The notes under the pieces were generated by a model. That model ran no database searches. It worked only from the letters and a program-made list of their open reading frames with translations, and was not told the origin of the DNA. This document shows, in pieces, positions 44,612 to 52,933 of a stretch of 64,000 bases of DNA. Both the position numbers and the translations under genes were made by a program. Source of the DNA: Nitrobacter sp039808345 (GTDB lineage Bacteria; Pseudomonadota; Alphaproteobacteria; Rhizobiales; Xanthobacteraceae); assembly GCF_047824785.1 (NCBI RefSeq), contig NZ_CP181167.1, positions 3,286,001-3,350,000 of the forward strand, written 5' to 3'. How positions within the stretch are numbered: position 1 is the first letter of the stretch; each line of letters opens with the position of its first letter.

Positions 44612-46135
44612 ATGACCACACGCAAACGCCTTCATGCCCTGCGACGAGAGGCCAGCCCGGCTGCCATAACATCACCCGAGGTGGCGGCCACGCCTGATCA
44701 TCCGGCGTACGTGATTGGCAGTGGAGAGATGTGCGAGCATGCGCTGGTCGATCGCGACCTCAATCGACTGCTGTTCGACTACGAGCGAACCGTTCGCTTG
44801 CGCTTTGCGCGCATCGTCGATGTGCTCAAGCGCATCTCCGCACATCAGCATGACGAGAATTTTATCGAGCGGGCGCAGCAGCTGGCCCGCGAGCACCTCG
44901 GCTTCGATCTTCCAACGCAGGTGCTCAAGGACGCCTGGGTGTGCGGGCTGGATTTGTCCACGCTGCATTCACGCTGCATCTTCAGCTCTCTGAAGCTGAG
45001 CGTCGACAACGCGCCGACAGAGCAGATCGGCTGGCGCCAACGCCTCCCGCTCGACGAGGATTTTCTTCGTTCGTGCGGCTACCACACCGTGGACATCAGC
45101 CCGTGCTCCGACGGCCGGCTGCAGGGCATCGGCGCCTATGCGCTGCGCTTTCTGCCCGGGCCGAATGTGCGGGTGAAGGGGTATGCCGGCGCACTGTTTA
45201 ATGTCGAAGCCAATATGTCAGACTGGGCAGAGCGCGAAGTCAAGCGGTTGTCGGGCGCCATGGTCGATGGCGACCGCCTGAACTTCCTCAAGATCGCCGT
45301 CTATCATTTCAGCAGTTCTTCGCCCGATAATCACGGTTGCGCTGCTCACAACAGCAACGACAATCAGGCCACGCAAGCCGCGCTGGAGCGCTTGTACGAG
45401 TTGCGGGCGGCGATTGAACGGACTTTCGGCGCGGGCGCTGGACCGGATGTCCTGCTTATCGGTGTTGACACGGATCTGGATGCGTTGCGCATCCACTTGC
45501 CCGACGGCCTCGGCGAGCTTAGCGCGCACCGCTATTTCGAGACCGCGCAGATCTACCGCGACACCCTCGGTCTTTCGCCCGACGCGGCGCGGACCCATAT
45601 CGCCGAGACCGTCGCCGTTGCCGAGGGCATCGGTGACGGAAGCCAGGGCACCGGCCGAATGCATGAGGGGATGCTTCGCCTGGTGCTGGCGCTGGCCGAG
45701 GCCAATCTGTCGCAAATTGAATACGTCATCAAGCACCACACCGGGCGCTACGCGACAATCGGGCACGACGAACAGTACATCATCGCCGGTGAGAAGCTGC
45801 GGCCGCTGCAGTTGCGCAATCTGTTTTACCTCGCTCACCTCAATACCATGGAGGAAGGCGCGCCGGACATGGATGTGGGGATCGATATCTTCACCAAGCT
45901 CAACGCTTCGCACGGTCTGCCGGTGCCGGTTCTGGTGCACTTCGAATATGATGCACGAGTTCCCAAGTCGCGTGAGCGGGCGATCGCGCGGGGGCGGCGG
46001 GTGCGTGACGCGATCGAAGCGCGCTACCCCGATCTGGCCGCCCGGGGGCTGCTCAATTGCGCGATTGCGGTAAGCGAACGTGGCGGTGACGAACGTTGCA
46101 CCTTCATCGCCGACGACCCTGTCGGCGATCATTGA
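44612..46135 (+). CDS. csoSCA: Carboxysomal carbonic anhydrase CsoSCA (CsoS3)
   Basis: A 507-residue beta-type carbonic anhydrase of alpha-carboxysomes. An Arg-rich N-terminus (MTTRKRLHALRREAS) corresponds to the Rubisco-binding/encapsulation tail. The catalytic domain has VDISPCSDGRLQG (Cys165 as zinc ligand, Asp167/Arg169 dyad), VYHFSSSSPDNHGCAAHNSND (His232 and Cys243 as the other likely ligands) and LLIGVDTDLDALRIHLPD. The C-terminal half includes MDVGIDIFTKLNASHGLPVPVLVHFEYD. It converts bicarbonate to CO2 inside the shell. SD GAGG precedes the ATG. Normally csoS2 lies upstream and shell genes downstream; here only a truncated csoS4A follows, so it is an orphan. Confidence 0.9.
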   Translation: MTTRKRLHALRREASPAAITSPEVAATPDHPAYVIGSGEMCEHALVDRDLNRLLFDYERTVRLRFARIVDVLKRISAHQHDENFIERAQQLAREHLGFDLPTQVLKDAWVCGLDLSTLHSRCIFSSLKLSVDNAPTEQIGWRQRLPLDEDFLRSCGYHTVDISPCSDGRLQGIGAYALRFLPGPNVRVKGYAGALFNVEANMSDWAEREVKRLSGAMVDGDRLNFLKIAVYHFSSSSPDNHGCAAHNSNDNQATQAALERLYELRAAIERTFGAGAGPDVLLIGVDTDLDALRIHLPDGLGELSAHRYFETAQIYRDTLGLSPDAARTHIAETVAVAEGIGDGSQGTGRMHEGMLRLVLALAEANLSQIEYVIKHHTGRYATIGHDEQYIIAGEKLRPLQLRNLFYLAHLNTMEEGAPDMDVGIDIFTKLNASHGLPVPVLVHFEYDARVPKSRERAIARGRRVRDAIEARYPDLAARGLLNCAIAVSERGGDERCTFIADDPVGDH

Positions 46136-46147
46136 GGCGTACGCGCC

Positions 46148-46261
46148 ATGAAAATCATGGATGTAAGAACCACCCTCGCGTCGACCCATCGCATCGATGC
46201 CATGGGTCATCGTCCGCTGCCTGTCGTTCAACACCTCGAACCGGAAGGAGCGTTGTGCTGA
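46148..46261 (+). pseudogene. csoS4A: Truncated csoS4A (carboxysome vertex protein)
   Basis: The 37-codon frame begins MKIMDVRTTLASTHRIDAMG and continues HRPLPVV. This matches the CsoS4A N-terminus (MKIM-V--TL-ST-RI--MGH-PL-VV). After Val26 the similarity stops and the frame ends within 11 codons. The family protein is about 80 residues, so the pentamer-forming core is missing. It lies 12 bp after csoSCA, the canonical csoSCA-csoS4A order. Confidence 0.8.
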
Positions 46262-46587
46262 TGATATCCAGTATATTCATACTCATGCTTGATATATTAG
46301 TCGGTATGTGTAGATGTTTAACGCGGGTCTAGCAAACTTTGAGGGGATAGGTCCGCCCGGCATCCGCGCCGCCTCTGAGGGTGTAACCTGGGAGGGTGTG
46401 GTCAGGATGGCCGCGGCCCGATAGTCGCTTTTTGTGCGCTTGCTACGAGGTGGACGCGCCACGCATAGCATCACGTCTCGGGTAAAATGGCTTGCACTGG
46501 CATTGCGAGTTGGCTCGGTCAGTTGCTGTCCCGATCGGAGCGCAGAAAGCTAGAAATGGAAATCAATGACAAGGGATTCACGCAAAG
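46262..46587. other. Non-coding stretch after the csoS4A remnant
   Basis: AT-rich in the first 70 bp, then GC-rich. Contains only short frames. No gene, repeat or tRNA recognised. Confidence 0.5.
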
Positions 46588-46923
46588 ATGCCCTCACCAT
46601 ATTCCACCGGGTTGTTGTGCCGATGCCCACGCTGCGGCAAGGGAAAGCTCTTCGACGGATTCATGACGTTGAAACCCGAATGTAATTCGTGCGGCCTGAA
46701 TTTCAGCTTCGCAAACGTCGGCGACGGGGCCACCATATTCGTCATAATGATCGCGGGCGCCGTCGTCGTCACCGCCGCCCTGCTTACTGAAGTCAAATAT
46801 CAGCCGCCATATTGGGTTCACGTAGCGCTTTGGATTCCGTTGATCCTGTTCATGACGCTTTGGCCGCTGCGAGGGCTGAAGAGCCTCCTTGTATCGCTGC
46901 AGTACCACCACAAGGCATCGTAG
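46588..46923 (+). CDS. DUF983 family membrane protein
   Basis: A 111-residue protein with two CxxC motifs (CRCPRCGKGKLFDGFMTLKPECNSCGL), which could bind zinc, followed by two TM helices (FVIMIAGAVVVTAALL and VHVALWIPLILFMTLWPL). This is the DUF983 layout. In alphaproteobacteria such genes often lie near cytochrome oxidase assembly genes; none is next to it here. Function unknown. Confidence 0.88.
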   Translation: MPSPYSTGLLCRCPRCGKGKLFDGFMTLKPECNSCGLNFSFANVGDGATIFVIMIAGAVVVTAALLTEVKYQPPYWVHVALWIPLILFMTLWPLRGLKSLLVSLQYHHKAS

Positions 46924-47462
46924 AGCGAGGCCCATCCCCGCACCGACGAATAACTCCGGACGCAGGTCTGAAGGTTTAAGTTTGTGCGGCATCGGGTAGC
47001 CGAGCGATAGCATCGCATGATTGCGTTGCGGAAGATCAGCGACACCGCAGCGAGCAGGAGCATAAAACCGAGCACCGAGTTGACGACGCCGTGCGGGGAT
47101 TCGCCGCTCAGATCCAGCTGCTATGGAACGAGCGTTAATAGGAATGGACTGCCACCGTCCGGCGGCAGTCGTGATCAAGCGATGTCTCCGGTCTCGGCTT
47201 CCAAGAACGGGAATATTCACGGCGTCGGCCGGAGACTTTCGGCATTCCGATTGCCTTTGACCGTAAAACGGGTGCGCGGAGACGAAAGCTGAATGCACAA
47301 AACCTGCTATCGGCAGCCCTTTTGCCGCCCGGTCGGAACGCAACGTCGAACGTCATGATTGCTTTCCCCTTCCGGCCCTCGGCGTCACCGCCATGCCATG
47401 GAACACGGTCATGACCTTGTAGGATGTACAGACTTGCGAGACATCCTTTCTCTTGAGCCTCG
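46924..47462. other. Gene-poor stretch, possible membrane-protein remnant
   Basis: The minus strand near 46975-47110 reads SPHGVVNSVLGFMLLLAAVS and continues LIFRNAIMRCYRS, which looks like the last helix of a lost membrane protein, but there is no start or consistent frame. Nothing else is recognised. Confidence 0.35.
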
Positions 47463-47705
47463 ATGGCAGGAAGGATGATCGGGATGCACAAGTTTCGGCG
47501 AGATGTGGACCACAAGCTGCGGGTGCTCCAGCACGCTGACAAGATTGGCGATGTCGGAAAGGCTTGCCGGTATTTCGGCGTCGGCCGGGCCGGTTTCTAC
47601 CGTTGGCGAACAGCTTATCGACAACACGGCCTGGCAGGCCTTGAGAACCGTAAGACGGCGTCAAAGAACCCTGCCAATCGTACACGCGCCTCTCGTCGGG
47701 CGTGA
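47463..47705 (+). pseudogene. IS481-like transposase, N-terminal fragment
   Basis: About 75 codons encode the N-terminal HTH of an IS481-type transposase: HKFRRDVDHKLRVLQHADKI, GDVGKACRYFGVGRAGFYRW, YRQHGLAGLENRK. The frame ends shortly after, where FecR-like sequence on the other strand begins. The catalytic DDE part is absent. Confidence 0.75.
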
Positions 47706-47970
47706 TATCCGTCTTTAAGGCCGTATCCGCATCGAGCTCAACCTGGGTTCCGTCAGCCAGGGTGAGCGTTTCGCGCTGCCCCCCAACCGTCATATGGTCT
47801 GCCGCCCAGCGGTCAAGAAGAACGAGTCCCTGCACATAGGGCGCAAGGCCAACGACCACCGCCAGACAGGCGGCGAGGACGCGAGGAGTAACGCATGGGC
47901 CAATGAGCCAGACCGCTTCAGGACCAATCAATCCTATCCAGTTGACCTCGGGACTGAACACCTGAGCCAT
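47706..47970 (-). pseudogene. FecR-like anti-sigma factor fragment
   Basis: The minus strand encodes a possible start MAQVFSPEVNW, a TM segment (RVLAACLAVVVGLAPYVQGL) and the start of the FecR periplasmic domain: TVGGQRETLTLADGTQVELD, ADTALKTDITPDERRVYDW. The C-terminal part is replaced by the IS481-like fragment. The intact protein would relay a siderophore signal from a TonB receptor to an ECF sigma factor. Confidence 0.7.
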
Positions 47971-48056
47971 GTCCGAGGCTCACATGCGTGAACGGCTCCC
48001 GCAAGATCGACAGCCGGGGAGCCGGCCGGGTTATCCATTACAGGCCGGAACTGGCC

Positions 48057-48890
48057 TCAACCCTGATGCGCGCCGGTATGAATGATCGTTCCGACATGCT
48101 CGCCGCGTAGCGCGGCGGTGAGCCGTCCCGGCACGAGCCCATTCACGACCTGCACGCGCTCGATATGACGAGCCGTCGCCATCACCTCGATCAAAGCCGT
48201 ATCGACCGGCAATGTGCCCTTGAACTTTGCAAGATCGGCGACGCTGGTCTCGCGAAGCAGTTCAGCTTTCTTTCCATCGGGACCGCTGGGGTCCGCCGTG
48301 TACACCCCGTCCACGTCCTCCACGATGGTGAGACCGGCCGCGCCAAGCGCGTCGGCGAGCAGAAACGCGCCGGTGTCGGCCCGGTGCGGAGGAATACGGG
48401 AGCCTGGAAATTCGTGATGGTGATAGGGAGGGAACGCGCTTCCCACCACCGCGCGGGCCGCCGAGAGGTGAATCGCCAACTGGCTCGCGATGGTCGGATG
48501 CTCGATATAGGAGACGCCGTCGGGGGCGAGCAGCGCCCCGAGGATATGACCATTCTGGCCCGCTTCGCTCGCGGCGAGCGGCGCAAGCGAGCCGACCGGA
48601 AGGCCGAGATCGAGGCCGACGCCGTAGACATGCCGCGCGCGGATTCCGGCGCCGGTCAGGATGAGCAGACGGTGTTCCGGCAGGAGTTTCCGGATCTCGT
48701 CCACGATCGGAAGAATCGCGTCACGGCCGCGATCCATGATGGAGCGGCCGCCGATCTTCACCACCTGCAGCCACGGCAGCAGCCGGATCGGCCGCTTGCC
48801 GGCGACGGGAGCGGTAAGTGCTCCGTCGAGCAGGGTCTGGCGCGCGAGCGGCGAAGCGACGTGCTTGATCTTGTCGTTTGTGTCGGCCAT
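48057..48890 (-). CDS. mosA: Molybdenum storage protein subunit alpha (MosA)
   Basis: A 277-residue amino-acid-kinase-fold protein, closely matching Azotobacter vinelandii MoSto alpha: IKHVASPLARQTLLDGAL, GKRPIRLLPWLQVVKIGG, LLILTGAGIRARHVYGVGLD, GSLAPLAASEAGQNGHILGA and the metal-cluster-binding loop SAFPPYHHHEFPGSRIPPHRAD. MoSto is a hexamer of alpha/beta pairs that packs polyoxomolybdate clusters using ATP. Second gene of a mosB-mosA operon with a 13-bp gap. Confidence 0.93.
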   Translation of the reverse strand: MADTNDKIKHVASPLARQTLLDGALTAPVAGKRPIRLLPWLQVVKIGGRSIMDRGRDAILPIVDEIRKLLPEHRLLILTGAGIRARHVYGVGLDLGLPVGSLAPLAASEAGQNGHILGALLAPDGVSYIEHPTIASQLAIHLSAARAVVGSAFPPYHHHEFPGSRIPPHRADTGAFLLADALGAAGLTIVEDVDGVYTADPSGPDGKKAELLRETSVADLAKFKGTLPVDTALIEVMATARHIERVQVVNGLVPGRLTAALRGEHVGTIIHTGAHQG

Positions 48891-48903
48891 CGTGACCTCC
48901 CCT

Positions 48904-49713
48904 TCAGCTCGCGGTGATAATGGTGCCGACGTGCTCGCCGGCGAGCGCGCGGGTCAGGTTGCCGGGGACGAGGCCATTCACAACCTGCACCTGGCGGACA
49001 TTTCGCGCCGACTCGAGCAGGTCGAGCATCCGGAATTCGAGGATGGAGTCCTGCAAGCCCTTCGCCTTCATTTCAGCCACCGATATCTTTGGAATCAAGG
49101 TGGCGCCCTTCGATGTCTTGGGATTGGCGGTGTAAAGGCCGTCTTCGTCCTTAACGAAGATCATGGCCTTGCAGCCAAACTGTTCGGCGATCAGAAAACA
49201 TCCCGCATCCGTACGGTACGGGGGGATGACGCCTTCTAAGTCGGGACGCATCCACAGGCCATAAGGCGGCATACCGCTGAAGATGACGCCGTTAACTTCG
49301 GAGAGGTATAACGGTACGGCCGAGAGACCGGCTCCGTCGACCGCCGATATCCCGTGCTTGGCGAGGAGCTGCCCCAGCATTATCGCGTTCTGGCTGGCCA
49401 CCGATGCCCCGAGTTGCGAGAGCACACCGGCAGGCAGGCCGAGCCCGGCCGAGATCGAGTAGAGATGCCGCGCCCTGGTCCCTGCGCCCGTGCCGATCAG
49501 CAGCTTGTGGTTCTTGCGGGCGGCGACGATCTCATCCACCAGCGGATAAACCGCCGCGCGGCCGCGGTCGATCACGCTCTGTCCGCCGATCTTGAGAACC
49601 GTCGCGTCAGGCAGAATTCGAAAATCCGCCGACGCATCCGCGGCAGCCAGAAGCTGCGCATCGGTCAGCGAACGCTGCATCAGGAGTTGCTCAAGTTCCG
49701 AGGTGGTGGCCAT
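48904..49713 (-). CDS. mosB: Molybdenum storage protein subunit beta (MosB)
   Basis: A 269-residue partner subunit: FRILPDATVLKIGGQSVIDR, AARKNHKLLIGTGAGTRARH, GLPAGVLSQLGASVASQN, FSGMPPYGLWMRPDLEG, PPYRTDAGCFLIAEQFGCKA, with C-terminal VQVVNGLVPGNLTRALAGEH. It keeps the nucleotide-binding Gly-rich loop of the kinase fold and pairs with MosA. GAAGCC-type purines precede the ATG. A ModE-operator-like palindrome lies about 190 bp upstream (49903-49927). Confidence 0.93.
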   Translation of the reverse strand: MATTSELEQLLMQRSLTDAQLLAAADASADFRILPDATVLKIGGQSVIDRGRAAVYPLVDEIVAARKNHKLLIGTGAGTRARHLYSISAGLGLPAGVLSQLGASVASQNAIMLGQLLAKHGISAVDGAGLSAVPLYLSEVNGVIFSGMPPYGLWMRPDLEGVIPPYRTDAGCFLIAEQFGCKAMIFVKDEDGLYTANPKTSKGATLIPKISVAEMKAKGLQDSILEFRMLDLLESARNVRQVQVVNGLVPGNLTRALAGEHVGTIITAS

Positions 49714-49902
49714 TGGGGCTTCCTTTCGTCATGCGGTCGACGGCCATTCTTTATGGATGCCATCGATGCCGTCCGCCGGACGGAGATCCTCCTCAGCGAT
49801 ACCGAAGGATCGCTCCCGCAGGCTCCGTTGACGCTGAAACACTGGTATGCCGCCGAATATAGGTCAATCCCGAAAATTACATTAATATACGTATTTTCAA
49901 TG

Positions 49903-49927
49903 CGTTATGTAGACATCGGTGATAACG
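49903..49927. promoter_or_regulatory. Candidate ModE operator (Mo-box) upstream of mosBA
   Basis: CGTTATGTAG at one end and ATAACG at the other form an interrupted palindrome of 25 bp. CGTTATGTAG is, as I recall it, one half of the Escherichia coli modA operator read in reverse. It lies in an AT-rich patch 190 bp before mosB. Confidence 0.6.
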
Positions 49928-50272
49928 GAAACCCGGCAATCGACGCGACGTCCACACATTTCCAGATACGCCATCTATCAGCGGTGCAATCACATCGAGA
50001 CGCTCGCGCGTTGACGCTCGTCGGGAGCCGCGAACAGACATTCGCGACAGGCCGATCGCGCTTATGCTTTCGGAAGCAGGTTAGCGCTGATCGATTCAGG
50101 GAGCGATGAGTCTACCCTCCTATTTGATGACTTCGCAGACCGTTAGATGACCGGGTGGGTTCATGCCGCGGTTGCACAACAAAACTTTCAGGTGTCAAAG
50201 CGTGCTCCTGCAACCCGCGAGCAGAACGATCTGCTGCCGCACAATCACAGCCACGCGCGGCCCTTTTAAAGG

Positions 50273-50301
50273 TGGACATATAGACCTGAGATACGATATA
50301 T
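50273..50301 (+). promoter_or_regulatory. Candidate sigma-70 promoter of the 50361 gene
   Basis: TGGACA (50273-50278), a 17-bp spacer and ATATAT (50296-50301). The -10 lies within the Mo-box-like palindrome at 50294-50317. Confidence 0.45.
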
Positions 50302-50317
50302 CTCATTGACTATAACG
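50294..50317. promoter_or_regulatory. Candidate ModE operator (Mo-box) upstream of the small genes
   Basis: CGATATAT, 9 bp, then TATAACG: a 24-bp interrupted palindrome with the same overall length and half-sites as known ModE operators (CGnTATAT..ATATAACG). It overlaps a putative -10 hexamer. Confidence 0.6.
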
Positions 50318-50360
50318 AATGGAGCAACGAAAGCCAGAATAGATAAAGCGGAGGAACGGT

Positions 50361-50585
50361 ATGTCGCAATTTTCGTTGGAATTTACCCGGATGTTATCCG
50401 CAGCTCTTGATGATGCTGCCGTCCAAATCAAGTCAGATTCGTCAACCAAGGCATTCATGGCTGAACAGATTCTGAAGGCCGCAGCGAATGGCATCTATCG
50501 CCGAAAGGATCTGACCGATATCGCTGTTGAGGCAGTTCGCATGGAAGCGCTGGTGGCCTCTAGCGAGACGTCGAAGCAGAAATAG
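50361..50585 (+). CDS. Small hypothetical protein, possible Mo-regulon member
   Basis: A 74-residue, largely helical soluble protein (MSQFSLEFTRMLSAALDDAA..., MAEQILKAAANGIYRRKDLT). GGAGGAACGGT immediately precedes the ATG, a strong RBS. No Cys or His cluster and no TM. No family recognised. It is the first gene after the Mo-box-like site at 50294 and precedes the micropeptide gene by 90 bp. Confidence 0.6.
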   Translation: MSQFSLEFTRMLSAALDDAAVQIKSDSSTKAFMAEQILKAAANGIYRRKDLTDIAVEAVRMEALVASSETSKQK

Positions 50586-50674
50586 AGACTTACCCTTGCA
50601 TCGTGACGCCTTGGACATATTGCTGGCATCAGAGAGATACACGCGGCAACTGCTCATCAGTCGGGAGAGTTCTA

Positions 50675-50788
50675 ATGAACCGCGCATGCGACCATCAATA
50701 CGAACGCCTTCACGGCAATGACCACATACCCTCTATGGCGGAGCGCTTCCTTACTTATGTAAAATGGTTCTGTCCGTATTTGAGCTAA
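50675..50788 (+). CDS. Small protein, MAERFL-YVK-FCPYL family (copy 2)
   Basis: A 37-codon ORF with GGGAGAG before the ATG. Its N-terminus is MNRACDHQYERLHGNDHIPS and its C-terminus MAERFLTYVKWFCPYLS, with 14 of 17 residues identical to the C-terminus of copy 1 at 4660-4785. Third-position differences between the copies (e.g. gccgagcgc / gcggagcgc) suggest selection at the protein level. It probably belongs to the same transcript as the 50361 gene. Confidence 0.6.
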   Translation: MNRACDHQYERLHGNDHIPSMAERFLTYVKWFCPYLS

Positions 50789-50902
50789 AATCCGGGGAGT
50801 TGTTCGCGGTTTTGCCCGATAAACGTCGCAACGGAATATATGCTCTGTTCACACCTATATCGTGGAGACCTCTTTCTCAGCGAGAGATAATCCGACAGAA
50901 TC

Positions 50903-51112
50903 TTATGTGAACTCTTTACCTTTCAGGCATTGGACCGCTCGCGATACCGACAAGTGCGGAGGTATCGCGAGCAACAGATGGACGTGATCCCGGTTGATCG
51001 CCCCCGCCTGGATCGACATGTCGCCGATCGCCTGGTGGTTGGAGCGTTCAAAGGCCCGCTGGAAAGAGGCGGTTGCCGCCGCCTTGGCACTACCTCTTGT
51101 GCTGCCGCCCAT
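50903..51112 (-). pseudogene. IS200/IS605-type TnpA (Y1 transposase) remnant
   Basis: The frame contains GDMSIQAGAINRDHVHLLLA followed by IPPHLSVSRAVQCLKGK. This matches the HUH region of IS200-type transposases (N-R-D-H-V-H, then P-P-H-L-S and LKG). Both N-terminus and the Tyr-containing C-terminus are missing. Confidence 0.75.
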
Positions 51113-51169
51113 TGGTGTTGCCTTTCAGGCTTGCCCGACTTGTCATTCACTTGAAATGGCTGCGCGTTC

Positions 51170-51198
51170 TTGACATCACGACATACGATATATATCGA
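51170..51198 (+). promoter_or_regulatory. Candidate promoter of the porin gene
   Basis: TTGACA (51170-51175), exactly 17 bp, then TATCGA (51193-51198). The consensus -35 and spacing are good. The -10 lies inside the palindrome at 51186-51209. Confidence 0.55.
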
Positions 51199-51209
51199 TA
51201 GCTATATCG
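51186..51209. promoter_or_regulatory. Candidate ModE operator overlapping the porin promoter
   Basis: CGATATATATCG and GATAGCTATATCG merge into a 24-bp AT-rich palindrome with CGATATA at one end and TATATCG at the other, the length and half-site type of Mo-boxes. Overlap with the -10 hexamer suggests repression. Confidence 0.55.
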
Positions 51210-51349
51210 ATAGGCTATCGGCCGGGGGCATCCTGCGTCGTACTGTTTTCGATGATCGCTGTTCTGGGTGGCTGCGCGCGTTGCTCATTGATGAGGCGCG
51301 CCTGGCATGCGCGGTCGGCTGCGCCCGTCAAGGGTTGTGAGATTCTCAG

Positions 51350-52933
51350 ATGTTGCGGGTTTTCTTGTCTGCTGTCTTGCTTGTCGCCATTTCTCCGAAT
51401 CTTGCGCAGGCGCGTACACTAATGGAGGAAGGCGGATGCAGCGAACCTGACGTATGTTCACCAACGCGGGCCGAGCGGCAGGCGCGGGAAAGGCAGGACT
51501 ATGCCCCACTCGCCGCCCCGAGCTGGGCGGATACCTATGCTCAGGGTTGGACGGAAAAGCAGGTTCAGGCGCTGACGTTTCCTTACTTCAAGGCGAATAC
51601 GACGAAGCCGGTGTTCTCCCTCTACGACGCACTCGGACGGCCCGAAAATCTCAAGATCGGAGGCACGTTCCGTTCCCGCATCGAAGGGATCAACAACCAG
51701 TTCCGTCCGGCGCCGTTTCCGCACAGCGACGTCTTCGCCGCATTCCGCACCAACATTTACGCGGAGTACGATACCGGCCACAAAGTGAAGATCGGCGGGG
51801 AGGTGTTCGACAGCCGCGGTTATTTGCAGAAACCAAACTCGTCTACCTCCACCACGGAGGTGAACGCCCTAGAGCTTACTCAGGCCTATCTCAACTTCGA
51901 TCTCTCCGACGAAACGGGCAATGGTTCAAAAAGCAGCATCACCGCAGGCCGGTTCACGAAGGACATGGGCTCGCGTCGCCTCGTAGCGCGTAACGACTTT
52001 CGTAATACCATCAACTCATTCACTGGCGCCTCCTTCGACTGGCAGGGCGCGAACAAGGATAAGATAACCCTGTTCTGGACCATGCCGCACACTCGGTTTC
52101 CCGCCGACGCGGCGGGCATCCTCGACAATGCGATCGTGATGGATCGGGAGAACCTGGATCTGCAATTTTATGGTGGTTCCTATACCTTCGCGAACGTACT
52201 CGGCGGAACATTGGAGCTCTATGGCTATGGTTTGCGCGAGCAGGATTCCGGGACAGGCCTGCGCGCGGTGCAGACCCGGAATCGGCGCCTGTTCACCCCC
52301 GGATTCCGGCTGTGGCGGGCACCGAAACCCGGGCAGTTCGACCACGAGGTCGAGGCGATCTACCAGACGGGCCTCGCCCGGGATACGGCCGCCGTCACCG
52401 ACACGCGCGACCTCAATGTGTCGGCCTACTTCTTCCATGTGCAGGCGGGCTACACCTTCAATACGAGCTGGTTGCCGCGGCTCTCGGTGCAATACGATCA
52501 AGCCAGCGGCGATAGCGCCAATCCAACCACTTTCACCCGGTTCGATACCTTGTTCGGCGCCCGGCGCTGGGAATACGGCCCAACCAGCCTTTACGGGGCG
52601 GTGCAGCGATCCAACCTGATTTCACCGGGAGTGCGTCTCGAGATCACGCCGAGCCCGATATGGGATGCCTTCATCACTTACCGCCCGCTCTTCCTGGAGA
52701 ACCCCACCGATTCCTTCGGCCTCACGGGAGTCCGGGACCGTTCCGGCCGGTCCGGCATCTTCGCCGGTCAGCAGATCGAGACACGCCTGCGATACTGGCT
52801 TATCCCGAACGCCTGGCTGCTCGATACCGGGGCCGTTTACCTGATCAAAGGTAGATTCCTGCAGGACGCCCCCAACGCGCCTCCGACAGGCGATACCTTC
52901 TATGGCTATCTCCAGACGAGTTTCTTCTTCTAA
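51350..52933 (+). CDS. Alginate-export-family outer-membrane porin
   Basis: A 527-residue protein with signal peptide (MLRVFLSAVLLVAISPNLAQA), a short linker with two Cys (GGCSEPDVC) and a barrel of alternating strands ending GYLQTSFFF with the terminal Phe. Segments such as KIGGTFRSRIEGINNQF, ALELTQAYLNFDL, TAGRFTKDMGSRRLVARNDFRNT and LPRLSVQYDQASGDSA match the AlgE-like alginate_exp family. Members are diffusion channels for diverse anions or polysaccharides, and most have no link with alginate. Its promoter carries a ModE-box-like site, so it may admit molybdate or another anion (inference). Confidence 0.82.
   Translation: MLRVFLSAVLLVAISPNLAQARTLMEEGGCSEPDVCSPTRAERQARERQDYAPLAAPSWADTYAQGWTEKQVQALTFPYFKANTTKPVFSLYDALGRPENLKIGGTFRSRIEGINNQFRPAPFPHSDVFAAFRTNIYAEYDTGHKVKIGGEVFDSRGYLQKPNSSTSTTEVNALELTQAYLNFDLSDETGNGSKSSITAGRFTKDMGSRRLVARNDFRNTINSFTGASFDWQGANKDKITLFWTMPHTRFPADAAGILDNAIVMDRENLDLQFYGGSYTFANVLGGTLELYGYGLREQDSGTGLRAVQTRNRRLFTPGFRLWRAPKPGQFDHEVEAIYQTGLARDTAAVTDTRDLNVSAYFFHVQAGYTFNTSWLPRLSVQYDQASGDSANPTTFTRFDTLFGARRWEYGPTSLYGAVQRSNLISPGVRLEITPSPIWDAFITYRPLFLENPTDSFGLTGVRDRSGRSGIFAGQQIETRLRYWLIPNAWLLDTGAVYLIKGRFLQDAPNAPPTGDTFYGYLQTSFFF

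Larger units (their letters stand above)
49714..50360. other. Divergent control region of mosBA and the 50361 gene
   Basis: About 650 bp without a recognised gene. It contains AT-rich islands at 49860-49930 and 50270-50320 holding two ModE-box-like palindromes. An open frame on the plus strand (from 49753) covers the first palindrome and has no recognisable protein features. Confidence 0.5.

Noticed and set aside
46262..46333. 23-codon frame MISSIFILMLDILVGMCRCL after the csoS4A stub
   Set aside because: Arises in an AT-rich stretch next to a deletion junction; although GGAAGGAG precedes it, there is no similarity to shell proteins.
49354..50109. Plus-strand frame antisense to mosB extending into the mos control region
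   Set aside because: Overlaps the well-supported mosB gene; no domain and no RBS. Its unique 3' part covers the AT-rich promoter region.
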